This document shows positions 23,445 to 30,967 of a stretch of DNA of 40,558 bases, piece after piece; the stretch's first letter is position 1, and every line of letters starts with the position of its first letter. Location: NCBI GenBank assembly GCA_040396955.1, contig JBBAWX010000023.1:1-40558 (forward strand). Reading direction: 5' to 3'. The translations under genes and the position numbers were made by a program. Source of the DNA: UBA965 sp040396955. Its GTDB lineage: Bacteria > Chloroflexota > Chloroflexia > Chloroflexales > Roseiflexaceae. Under the pieces are notes generated by a model, which searched no databases, was not told the DNA's origin, and was given only the letters and a program-made list of their open reading frames with translations.

Positions 23445-26045
23445 ATGCGTACGCGATATATGAATTGGTTGGTACTCGCCATTGTGCTGGGCCTGGTGCT
23501 TCATGTACCAGTCTCGACTTTGGCCATGGGGCGTGACCAAGGGCTGACGTATGTACATCGACCGAAGAAATTTGACGGTTCCACCGATCAGCTCATCGTA
23601 ACCCTCAAACCTGGAATCCGTCGGAGTGGTGCAGACAGTGTGTTTTGGCGTCAATTCGGTAGCTCTGCCCGCACCAGTACAGCGGTATCCACCCGCTACC
23701 AGCGGCAATACGATGCATCAACGCACATCTTACGAGTGTCGCGCAATCTCGACGTCAAGCAACTCAATGCTGTGATTGCGGCATGGCAACATATTCCGGG
23801 GGTGGAGCGTGTCGAAGCCGATGCGCGCATGTATAGCACGACCACTCCGAATGATACGTACTACGACAATCAGTGGGATTTGATGGGCTACGGGAGTGTT
23901 TTTGACGGCAATAACAACTACGGCATTGGTGTCGAAGCTGCTTGGAATGCCGGGTATACGGGTGCCGATGTGGTCGTTGCGGTGCTTGATACGGGTATCC
24001 TCAACCACCCCGATTTGGTGGGGAAAGTCGTCGATCAGTATGATTTCATTCATGATGTTGCTGTCGCCAATGACGGCAATGGACGTGATAGTAATGCAAG
24101 TGATGAGGGTGATTTTGTCACACTGGCAGAAAGTACCGATGAAACGGGTGGGTTATGGGGCTGTGATGTCGGTGATAGCTCGTGGCACGGCACACACGTG
24201 GCNNNNNNNNNNNNNNNNNNNNNNNNNNNNNNNNNNNNNNNNNNNNNNNNNNNNNNNNNNNNNNNNNNNNNNNNNNNNNNNNNNNNNNNNNNNNNNNNNN
24301 NNTACCAAAGCGCCATTGACGCAGCTGTTGCTGCCGGGACCACCGTCGTCGTCGCGGCTGGGAACTCCAACGACGATGCGAGTGACTACTCTCCGGCCAG
24401 TTGCAACAACGTGATTACCGTGGCATCAACTGCAGGCAATGGCAAGCGCGCCTACTACAGCAACTATGGCGTAGCCGTCGATGTGGCAGCCCCAGGCGGT
24501 GATTACACCGTAGACACGATGATTTTGTCGACCCATCATACAGGCGCCACAACCCCCGCCTCAGGCACGTATGCGTACAGCTATATGCAGGGGACGAGTA
24601 TGGCGGCGCCGCATGTGGCTGGCCTGGCCGCATTGTGGTACGATCTTGACCCGACGGCAACACCAGCACAAATTGAAGATTGGATTAAAACAACTACCCA
24701 AAGCTTCCCCACAGATACGGCTGCCACGGGATGTGCCTCTCGTGGATGTGGCGCTGGTATTATCAGTGCCGCTAATTTATTGCCCACGCAATCGTTTAGC
24801 GCGGTATTGCCGGATACGCTGGCCTATGGCGATACCAGTGATGTGCTTGTAACGCTCACCGACGAAGGTATTGATGGGAGTTGGAGTCGCAATGCGAGCA
24901 GTAGCAGCGTATGTCAGCTCAATGGTGATGACACGGTGTCGGCAATTGGGGTGGGGACCTGTGGTTTGACCTACAGCAACGCGGGTAGCTCTTCGTATCG
25001 TTCGTTTAGCATGAGCCATACGATTACGGTTGAGAAAGCTGAGCAATCGTTTGCACCGACGGTACCTGCCTCGGTCATCGGTACATCGCTGAGTGCCGTG
25101 TTGAGCATTACCACCGACCAGCTGTTGAAAGGCACATGGAAGACGACCACGCCGGCAATTTGTAAAATTTCCGCCAATAAAGTGCAGGGAGTTACTCCAG
25201 GAGACTGTGAAGTTGTCTTCTCACAGACCGGTAGCACACTGTACAAGAGCTTTCAATACACCGATACGGTGACTATTTTGCCGAAAATGACGCAGAATTA
25301 TACGGCGGTACTCCCAGACGACATCATCGGCACCTCGACGAGTGCTACGTTTGCGGCGGCAAGCGACGAGGATGTGTCGGGGAGTTGGAAGAGTGTGACC
25401 ACCGGTATCTGCAAAATGAAGGGCCGCGATGCGGTGATTGGTGTGGCTCCTGGTGAATGCACGGTGGTCTTTAGTAATAAGACGACCAGCCTCTACGAGA
25501 GTTTCGTGTATACCGGTACGATTACGATTTTGCCGAAACTGACGCAGACGTATTCGGCGACCATTCCAGTGAGTGTGACTGGGACTTCGCAGAGCGCAGT
25601 GCTTCAGGCACTGACCGATCAGGGCATAAAAGGGAGTTGGACGACCGTAGATCGGACGATTTGTCGTATCGTTGCCGGCAAAGTAGCCGGGGTGAGCCCG
25701 GGTACGTGTGTACTGCAATACACCAACAAAGGCAACAGTATGTACGAGCCGTTTCTCAAGGCAGCGCCGTTGACGCGCACCTTGACCATTGCCCCGAAGC
25801 TCACACAGTCGTACGGTGGGAGTGTGCCTACAAATATGCAGGTGGGGAACACGCATGCACTGACACTGACAACTGCTGAGGCATTGCCTTTGAAGGTCGC
25901 TACCACGCCCACTTCGGTCTGTAAGGTGACAAGTGGGATGTTGATGGCTGTCGCACCCGGGACGTGTACTGTCACACTGAGTAACACGGGCTCGGCGCTC
26001 TATGCTCCATTCACGCAAGTGACCGTTGTCACAGTGGCCCCGTAG
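23445..26045 (+). CDS. secreted S8 subtilisin-like peptidase with five Cys-pair repeats (interrupted by assembly gap)
   Basis: The N-terminus is a signal peptide (WLVLAIVLGLVLHVPVS region), then an inhibitor-like propeptide (IVTLKPGIRRSG to VEADARMY). The S8 domain shows Asp182 (VVVAVLDTGI), His248 (SSWHGTHVA) and the serine motif GTSMAAPHVAGLAAL after the gap. The 100-N run removes the stretch between HGTHV and the VVVAAGNSN segment, including the oxyanion Asn. After the catalytic domain come five ~84-residue repeats (24786-26042), each with two cysteines, then the stop. ATG 23445 has AAGGGG 7 bases upstream. An extracellular protease is expected. The second subtilase gene starts 78 bases later and shares the propeptide and catalytic domain. 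Confidence 0.88.
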   Translation: MRTRYMNWLVLAIVLGLVLHVPVSTLAMGRDQGLTYVHRPKKFDGSTDQLIVTLKPGIRRSGADSVFWRQFGSSARTSTAVSTRYQRQYDASTHILRVSRNLDVKQLNAVIAAWQHIPGVERVEADARMYSTTTPNDTYYDNQWDLMGYGSVFDGNNNYGIGVEAAWNAGYTGADVVVAVLDTGILNHPDLVGKVVDQYDFIHDVAVANDGNGRDSNASDEGDFVTLAESTDETGGLWGCDVGDSSWHGTHVXXXXXXXXXXXXXXXXXXXXXXXXXXXXXXXXXXYQSAIDAAVAAGTTVVVAAGNSNDDASDYSPASCNNVITVASTAGNGKRAYYSNYGVAVDVAAPGGDYTVDTMILSTHHTGATTPASGTYAYSYMQGTSMAAPHVAGLAALWYDLDPTATPAQIEDWIKTTTQSFPTDTAATGCASRGCGAGIISAANLLPTQSFSAVLPDTLAYGDTSDVLVTLTDEGIDGSWSRNASSSSVCQLNGDDTVSAIGVGTCGLTYSNAGSSSYRSFSMSHTITVEKAEQSFAPTVPASVIGTSLSAVLSITTDQLLKGTWKTTTPAICKISANKVQGVTPGDCEVVFSQTGSTLYKSFQYTDTVTILPKMTQNYTAVLPDDIIGTSTSATFAAASDEDVSGSWKSVTTGICKMKGRDAVIGVAPGECTVVFSNKTTSLYESFVYTGTITILPKLTQTYSATIPVSVTGTSQSAVLQALTDQGIKGSWTTVDRTICRIVAGKVAGVSPGTCVLQYTNKGNSMYEPFLKAAPLTRTLTIAPKLTQSYGGSVPTNMQVGNTHALTLTTAEALPLKVATTPTSVCKVTSGMLMAVAPGTCTVTLSNTGSALYAPFTQVTVVTVAP
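24203..24302. other. assembly gap of 100 N in the first subtilase
   Basis: Exactly 100 N. Aligned with the paralogue at 26123-29677, the missing part between HGTHVA and the helix before VVVAAGN should be about 232 bases (26812-27043 there), so the N run is a placeholder and not a measured length. Confidence 0.9.
24786..26042 (+). repeat. five tandem Ig-like Cys-pair repeats, ~84 residues each
   Basis: Units start near 24786, 25041, 25290, 25542 and 25803. Shared pattern: TQ-x-Y/F at the start, then S-x-W (units 1-4), then I/V-C-K/Q/R, then PGxC (GTC in unit 1), then Y-x-x-F, then T-I/V-x-P/K. Unit 5 lacks the SW and has LKVATTPTSVCKV instead. Confidence 0.85.
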
Positions 26046-26122
26046 ATCTGGGTTGGGAACGAATTCATGAATTCGATCGTCATAGAGGCATAACACGCTC
26101 ATATTTGTGAATTGGAGCTGAC

Positions 26123-29100
26123 ATGAAACATACATGGCATCGATTGATGATTATCGTCGCCATTGTGCTCTCTGGTATCGGACTCTCGTATGCGCCAGTT
26201 GCGGCATGGGTGCCTGACGTGCCGAGTGCCACGTTGAGTGACCCCACCGACCAGGTGGTGGTCACGCTCCGTGCCGGGGTGCAGCGTAGTGCGCTCGATA
26301 CCAGTTATTGGCAGCAATTCAATGCCTCTGCTACTCGCGCCACGACGGTGGGCGTGCGCTATGGGCGATCGCTGGGCAACACTGCTCATGTGCTCAAGCT
26401 TGACCGTGCGGTCGACAGCACCGAATTTGCGCGTTTGCGCACGGCGTGGCGTGGCATTGCCGATGTGGTGAGCATTGACCCCGATGTGATTGTGCGGGCA
26501 CTCGATGTTCCCAATGACCCAGAGTACTCGAATCAATGGCACTACTTTGCACCGGGCACGCCGAGTGGTGGGGTCGGCATGGATGCGATTGGCGCGTGGG
26601 ATTTGGGAGCTACTGGAAGCGGGGCAGTGGTCTCAGTCATTGATACCGGTATTATTCCGCATCCCGATCTAGCCGGTCAAGTGGTTGGTCAATACGACTT
26701 CATCAGTGTTGCGAGTATGGCCGGTGACGGGAATGCGCGTGATGGTGATGCGCGCGACGAAGGTGACTACGACGGCTATTACGCCAGTTCATGGCACGGC
26801 ACACACGTGGCAGGGACGATTGCAGCGCTCACCAACAACGGCGTCGGCGTGGCCGGTGTGGCCGGGAACGCCAAGTTGTTGGTAGCACGTGTGCTGGGGA
26901 TTGGTGGTGGGTATAGCTCTGATATTGTGGATGCTATTCGTTGGTCAGCGCGTTTGTCGGTCTCTGGGGTGCCGTTGGCACCGGTACGCGCCAATGCGAT
27001 GAATCTGAGTCTTGGTGGTGGTTTGAGCTATTGTCCGTCCTATTACGCCGATGCGATTTCGGCGGCCACGGCTGCTGGCACCATGGTGCTCGTCGCGGCC
27101 GGCAACAGCAACACTGATGCGCAGTATTCAACTCCAGCCAACTGTGCGCAAGCGGTGACGGTGGCTTCAACGGGGCCGTCCGGCAAGCGTGCATTCTATA
27201 GCAATTATGGTTCCATTGTTGATATAGCTGCGCCAGGTGGGAGCTCGGATCTTTCCGGTTCGTTCCCACTGTCAGGAGCGCGCGTGCGTTCGACCGGGTA
27301 TTCGGGGACGACCACGTTTGGTAGTGGATCGTACACCTACACGAATATGCAGGGGACCAGCATGGCAACGCCGCATGCGGCCGGTCTCGCTGCGTTGTTG
27401 TATGGCGTACTTCCCAATGCATCGGTCAGTCAGATTTTGGCGCTGATGCAGGGGAATGTGACGGCGTTCCCATCAGATAATGGCACGACGCCATGTACTA
27501 CGAGTCGCTGTGGGAGTGGGATTGCCAATGCACGAGCCGCCGTGGCGGCGGCACAAGTCGGCGCTGTGACTCCGACTCCAAGTCTGACTCCCTCGCCGAC
27601 GTTGACGCCGTCCGCGACCCTGACTCCCTCGCCGACGTTGACGCCGTCCGCGACCCTGACTCCCTCGCCGACGTNNNNNNNNNNNNNNNNNNNNNNNNNN
27701 NNNNNNNNNNNNNNNNNNNNNNNNNNNNNNNNNNNNNNNNNNNNNNNNNNNNNNNNNNNNNNNNNNNNNNNNNNGACCCTGACTCCCTCGCCGACGTTGA
27801 CACCAAGCGAGACCTTGACTCCCTCGCCGACACGCACGCCTACACAGTCACGGACGCCGTCGCTGACACGCACCGCTACCCCGCTTTTTGGGCGCGACGT
27901 GTTACTCCAGTCAACGTTCGACACGGGTGCCTCTTACAATAGTGCGGGTAAGCGTGGCTACAACGGTATCGCCTGTATCGACTATCGTACGGCCTGTGTG
28001 AGTGATGTTGCCGATGGGGTGCGCGGGCAAGCGGTGGCACTCAATCAAGTCAATCAAAACGGTCTCATGTCGTTGCTGCCGCTGAAACCCAAGGCTCCCG
28101 GCAACATGTTGGCGAGCATGTGGGTGCGTGTGACTGCCGATACCGTACTCATGCAAAGTCAAGGACGCACTGCGCTCGCCATGAATGTGATTAGTGGCGC
28201 AGTGAGTTGTAGCCTCTCCAACACGACAACAACAACAAAGGTTGATGGAAATACTCTCATCAACGACGGGGAATGGCACCATGTGGCCTGTATGGCAAAA
28301 GGTGGTGTCAATGGAACGTTGCAGGTCTTTGTCGACGGTCTCGCAGATTCAGTGGCAACGCCAGTCACCGCCAGTGTGGCGCCGGGTCGGTGGTTGATTG
28401 GGAAGTCTGGGTCAATGTTTGGCTCATTTGATATCGATGAATTGTGGATTGTGACCGGACCCATGTCGGCGGCTGAGGTGATTAGCCTCTACAACCAACA
28501 GGTGCCGGTTGGGAGCGCCCCAATTGCGACATTCACGCCGACAGCGTCGGTGACTCCGACTGCGTCACGCACTGCCACCTCGTCACGCACTGCGACGGCA
28601 ACACGCACAGCGACGGCGACACGCACTGCGACGCCTACGCAGATCATAGACCTCTCACCCACCATCATTGCCGGTAATGGGGTGGTCAACGGTGCCTTCG
28701 AACAGTACCGCACTGGTTGGACTGAAACATCAACTTGGTCGACACCGCCGCCGGTCATTGGCAGCTGGAACATGAGCGGTTGGTTGGGCGGGTATACCGG
28801 TTGGTTGGGTACGTATTGGGCTTGGCTTGGCGGGTTAACCAATGAGACGGGTGGCCTCGAGCAGACCGTCACCATTGATGCAGCAAATCCGGTGTTGCAC
28901 ATCCACATGGGGACCTACTCCAATGAGCGTACGTGTGGTAACGATACGGCAGCCCTGTACATCGCAGACACGCTGGTGCAGAGCTGGTCACTGTGTCACA
29001 CCTATGCCTGGAACGTGTTTACGCACTTCTCCGAGTATGAATTTGATGCTTCCGCATGGGCCGGTCAAACCGTCACCATGCGAGTGCAAGTCGCCAATAA

Positions 29101-29677
29101 CGACACCACGCCAAGTTCGGTTTGGATTGATCAGCTCTGGTTTGGACCGGTAGGCACGAATACCAGCATTGTGACCGGTGATTTTTCAAGCAGTCAGGGG
29201 TGGGTGAGCACGAGTCGTAGCAACGGTTTGCAGTCAGGTCAATTCATTGCTGGCGGGGTCGCTCGCCTTGGTGGGCAAAACCCAGTTCGGAATTACGCCA
29301 GCGACCGTATCAGTCAGTATGTCACCATTCCTGCTGATACACGATCGCTCCGCTTCGCCTACATTGCGCGCTCCAATGAGATCTGTGGGCGATACTACGA
29401 CGTCCTTGAAGTCAAGATCAATGATGCATCTGTGGGGCTCATGGATTTGTGTGGCGGCGTAACGACTGGTACAAGTGCGGTCGATGTGAGCGCGTTTGCC
29501 GGACAGCGTGTGCGAGTCAGCTTCGCCGTGGTCAGTGATTTCTTGGTTGGGAGTGAAGCCATCATCGATAATGTTGAGCTGAGTACAAGCCCAGTGAGTG
29601 CTAGTACCGTTTTGACACCGGTGATTTTCAACAACAGCAGCGCCAAACCAGGTGATGCGGTCATGCTCTCCAAGTAA
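26123..29677 (+). CDS. secreted S8 subtilisin-like peptidase with LamG-like and C-terminal beta domains
   Basis: The 1184-codon frame includes 100 N. Signal peptide (LMIIVAIVLSGIGLSYA region), propeptide, then a complete S8 domain: Asp174 (VVSVIDTGI), His225 (SSWHGTHVAGT), oxyanion Asn294 (AMNLSLGGG), Ser413 (GTSMATPHAAGLAAL). A Thr-Pro-Ser repeat linker (27570-27870) leads to a LamG/concanavalin-like domain (DGEWHHVACMAKGG, LQVFVDG), a second T-A/T-P linker (about 28530-28640), then two carbohydrate-binding-like beta domains (each with a VWIDQLWF or IDNVELS end). No sorting motif or C-terminal helix is seen. The ribosome site GGAG precedes the ATG. An extracellular protease that binds glycans or cell walls is a reasonable guess. 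Confidence 0.9.
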   Translation: MKHTWHRLMIIVAIVLSGIGLSYAPVAAWVPDVPSATLSDPTDQVVVTLRAGVQRSALDTSYWQQFNASATRATTVGVRYGRSLGNTAHVLKLDRAVDSTEFARLRTAWRGIADVVSIDPDVIVRALDVPNDPEYSNQWHYFAPGTPSGGVGMDAIGAWDLGATGSGAVVSVIDTGIIPHPDLAGQVVGQYDFISVASMAGDGNARDGDARDEGDYDGYYASSWHGTHVAGTIAALTNNGVGVAGVAGNAKLLVARVLGIGGGYSSDIVDAIRWSARLSVSGVPLAPVRANAMNLSLGGGLSYCPSYYADAISAATAAGTMVLVAAGNSNTDAQYSTPANCAQAVTVASTGPSGKRAFYSNYGSIVDIAAPGGSSDLSGSFPLSGARVRSTGYSGTTTFGSGSYTYTNMQGTSMATPHAAGLAALLYGVLPNASVSQILALMQGNVTAFPSDNGTTPCTTSRCGSGIANARAAVAAAQVGAVTPTPSLTPSPTLTPSATLTPSPTLTPSATLTPSPTXXXXXXXXXXXXXXXXXXXXXXXXXXXXXXXXXXTLTPSPTLTPSETLTPSPTRTPTQSRTPSLTRTATPLFGRDVLLQSTFDTGASYNSAGKRGYNGIACIDYRTACVSDVADGVRGQAVALNQVNQNGLMSLLPLKPKAPGNMLASMWVRVTADTVLMQSQGRTALAMNVISGAVSCSLSNTTTTTKVDGNTLINDGEWHHVACMAKGGVNGTLQVFVDGLADSVATPVTASVAPGRWLIGKSGSMFGSFDIDELWIVTGPMSAAEVISLYNQQVPVGSAPIATFTPTASVTPTASRTATSSRTATATRTATATRTATPTQIIDLSPTIIAGNGVVNGAFEQYRTGWTETSTWSTPPPVIGSWNMSGWLGGYTGWLGTYWAWLGGLTNETGGLEQTVTIDAANPVLHIHMGTYSNERTCGNDTAALYIADTLVQSWSLCHTYAWNVFTHFSEYEFDASAWAGQTVTMRVQVANNDTTPSSVWIDQLWFGPVGTNTSIVTGDFSSSQGWVSTSRSNGLQSGQFIAGGVARLGGQNPVRNYASDRISQYVTIPADTRSLRFAYIARSNEICGRYYDVLEVKINDASVGLMDLCGGVTTGTSAVDVSAFAGQRVRVSFAVVSDFLVGSEAIIDNVELSTSPVSASTVLTPVIFNNSSAKPGDAVMLSK
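27584..27855 (+). repeat. 36-bp tandem repeat encoding T-P-S linker, with assembly gap inside
   Basis: A 36-base unit (12 residues, TLTPSPTLTPSA) appears at 27584-27619 and 27620-27655, then partly to 27674, and again after the gap from 27775 in a diverging form. The N run (27675-27774) falls exactly in this repeat, as expected when a short-read assembly collapses a tandem array. Confidence 0.9.
27675..27774. other. assembly gap of 100 N in the second subtilase
   Basis: Exactly 100 N inside the 36-bp repeat. The true number of repeat units is unknown. Confidence 0.9.
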
Positions 29678-29696
29678 TTGTGCCCCCGTTGATGCC

Positions 29697-29729
29697 CCAC
29701 CGCCTGCTCTCACAGAGAGCAGGCGGTGG
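29697..29729. terminator. bidirectional hairpin after the subtilases
   Basis: Perfect 15-bp stem (29697-29711 with 29715-29729) and 3-base loop, between convergent genes. No long T run. Confidence 0.7.
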
Positions 29730-29754
29730 TCATGTGCTCGACAATAGCACTCGG

Positions 29755-30756
29755 TTATTCGGGTGGTGAATACTGGCTGATGGTCTCAAGCAAGTCATCG
29801 CATTGGTCGAAGTAAATTTGCATATCAGCTTCAGGCATGGTGCCATCGGTCATGTACAGTGCTTGTTGATCAAAGGGTGTGAGGCAGGGTTGAATCCAAG
29901 ACTGGTACATGGTGAAGATATCACGATTGCGTTGATTGAGCGTCGGGTCGTTCACGTACTGATTGATAAGCGTATTGGTCTGGTCTTTGTAGTATTGGAG
30001 GTCGGTTATCGCGGGTTGCAAAACTTGTTCGTATGTGGCTGGATCAACCGGATCGGCGAGATAGTCGCGGTGTTCGGCTTGGATGGAGTGAATAATATCA
30101 AGGTAGATGAGAATATCTCGAGTCAACGCATCATTGGAGCTACCATCGCTGAGTAGGGTATCATCTCCGGTCAGGACAGCTGGCTCAGGGGTGGCGGCAA
30201 TCTCAGGGGTGGCAACACTCTCAGGGGTGGCCACCGGTGTCGGCGCCGCCGATTCTGGTGCGGTTGGTTCCGGGTAGGCCGCATTGTCTTCTGGGTTACC
30301 ACCAAACATGTCATCGAACGACGGAAACGGGCTGTCTGGTGTGGTGCTCTGTGTATCAGTGGTAGTCGTTGGCGTCGAATTATCGACGAGTGGGGCCGCT
30401 GGGGGTTGTGCAGGAGCACCGATGCGACTCAGCAGGGGAATGAGCAGGAGCGCAACTAAGATGAGCCCGACCGCCACAATCAGATTATACGAGGTGCCAA
30501 GCGCGGACGGGGCATCGTGAGTAACACGAATGCTGCCGATGATGCTTCGCGGCAACACGCGTGCCCCAGCATCCACAAAGGTGGCAATCATGCGTCCACT
30601 ACAGGGTGCTACTACCACATATTGCGATTCACCATCGGTTAAGATGGCGATAGCTTCGCCACGGGTCACGTATGAGTCGCGGGGATGAATCCATGTGACA
30701 AGCGTGTACACGGCATGGTCGAATGTTTTATCAAGGGTAATATATTGGTCTTGCAC
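29755..30756 (-). CDS. single-pass membrane protein with lipoyl/biotinyl-like N-terminal domain
   Basis: A 333-residue protein. Residues ~5-80 look like a biotinyl/lipoyl-type barrel (RGEAIAILTDGESQYVVVAP, CSGRMIATFVDAGARVLP), but no lysine sits at the usual attachment turn, so it is probably a non-modified hairpin fold. One membrane helix follows (YNLIVAVGLILVALLLIPLL, about 90-110), then a Pro/Thr/Glu-rich linker (about 115-195) and a helical C-terminal domain (to QYSPPE) with a CLTPF and a QCDD motif. GTG 30756 is preferred over ATG 30777: AAGGA lies 8 bases before it, and the probable transcription start leaves almost no leader for the ATG. Function unknown. Confidence 0.7.
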   Translation of the reverse strand: MQDQYITLDKTFDHAVYTLVTWIHPRDSYVTRGEAIAILTDGESQYVVVAPCSGRMIATFVDAGARVLPRSIIGSIRVTHDAPSALGTSYNLIVAVGLILVALLLIPLLSRIGAPAQPPAAPLVDNSTPTTTTDTQSTTPDSPFPSFDDMFGGNPEDNAAYPEPTAPESAAPTPVATPESVATPEIAATPEPAVLTGDDTLLSDGSSNDALTRDILIYLDIIHSIQAEHRDYLADPVDPATYEQVLQPAITDLQYYKDQTNTLINQYVNDPTLNQRNRDIFTMYQSWIQPCLTPFDQQALYMTDGTMPEADMQIYFDQCDDLLETISQYSPPE

Positions 30757-30788
30757 GGTGGATGTCCTTATCGTCATCGTTGCAGTTC

Positions 30789-30794
30789 ATTGTA
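30789..30794 (-). promoter_or_regulatory. -10 of the lipoyl-like membrane protein gene
   Basis: TACAAT on the minus strand (30794-30789). The -35 region (about 17 bases up) is poor. It lies back to back with the tRNA-Thr promoter. Confidence 0.4.
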
Positions 30795-30813
30795 ACAAAC
30801 TCCACAGAAGTGT

Positions 30814-30842
30814 TTGACGCACCCGTCTGCACATGGTATCAT
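30814..30842 (+). promoter_or_regulatory. tRNA-Thr promoter
   Basis: TTGACG (30814-30819), 17-base spacer, TATCAT (30837-30842), 10 bases before the tRNA. The first ten bases (TTGACGCACC) are identical to the alaS promoter. Confidence 0.65.
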
Positions 30843-30852
30843 CTTTCTTGTT

Positions 30853-30928
30853 GCCGGCGTAGCTCAGTTGGTAGAGCAGCTGTCTTGTAAACAGCAGGTC
30901 ACGAGTTCGAGTCTCGTTGCCGGCTCCA
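30853..30928 (+). tRNA. tRNA-Thr (anticodon TGT)
   Basis: A complete 76-base cloverleaf with encoded CCA. Acceptor arms GCCGGCG and TGCCGGC (one G-T), D arm GCTC/GAGC, anticodon stem GCTGT/ACAGC with loop CTTGTAA giving anticodon TGT, T arm ACGAG/CTCGT with loop TTCGAGT. It should read ACA (and by wobble ACG) threonine codons. It has its own promoter and terminator, so it is a single-gene unit. Confidence 0.97.
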
Positions 30929-30933
30929 GTGTT

Positions 30934-30967
30934 CGCCTTGTTTCTACCGAAACAAGGCGATTTTTTT
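30934..30967 (+). terminator. intrinsic terminator of tRNA-Thr
   Basis: CGCCTTGTTTC (30934-30944) and GAAACAAGGCG (30949-30959) form a perfect 11-bp stem with loop TACC, followed by A and seven T (30961-30967). It is the only textbook terminator in the window. Its T run overlaps the stop end of the convergent AlgJ-like gene. Confidence 0.93.

Noticed and set aside
24203..24302. N run as an insertion site or pseudogene break
   Set aside because: Exactly 100 N is a standard scaffold placeholder, and both sides align with the paralogous subtilase.
27584..27855. Repeat array as a CRISPR
   Set aside because: Units are direct 36-bp tandem copies without spacers and encode a T-P-S protein linker in frame.
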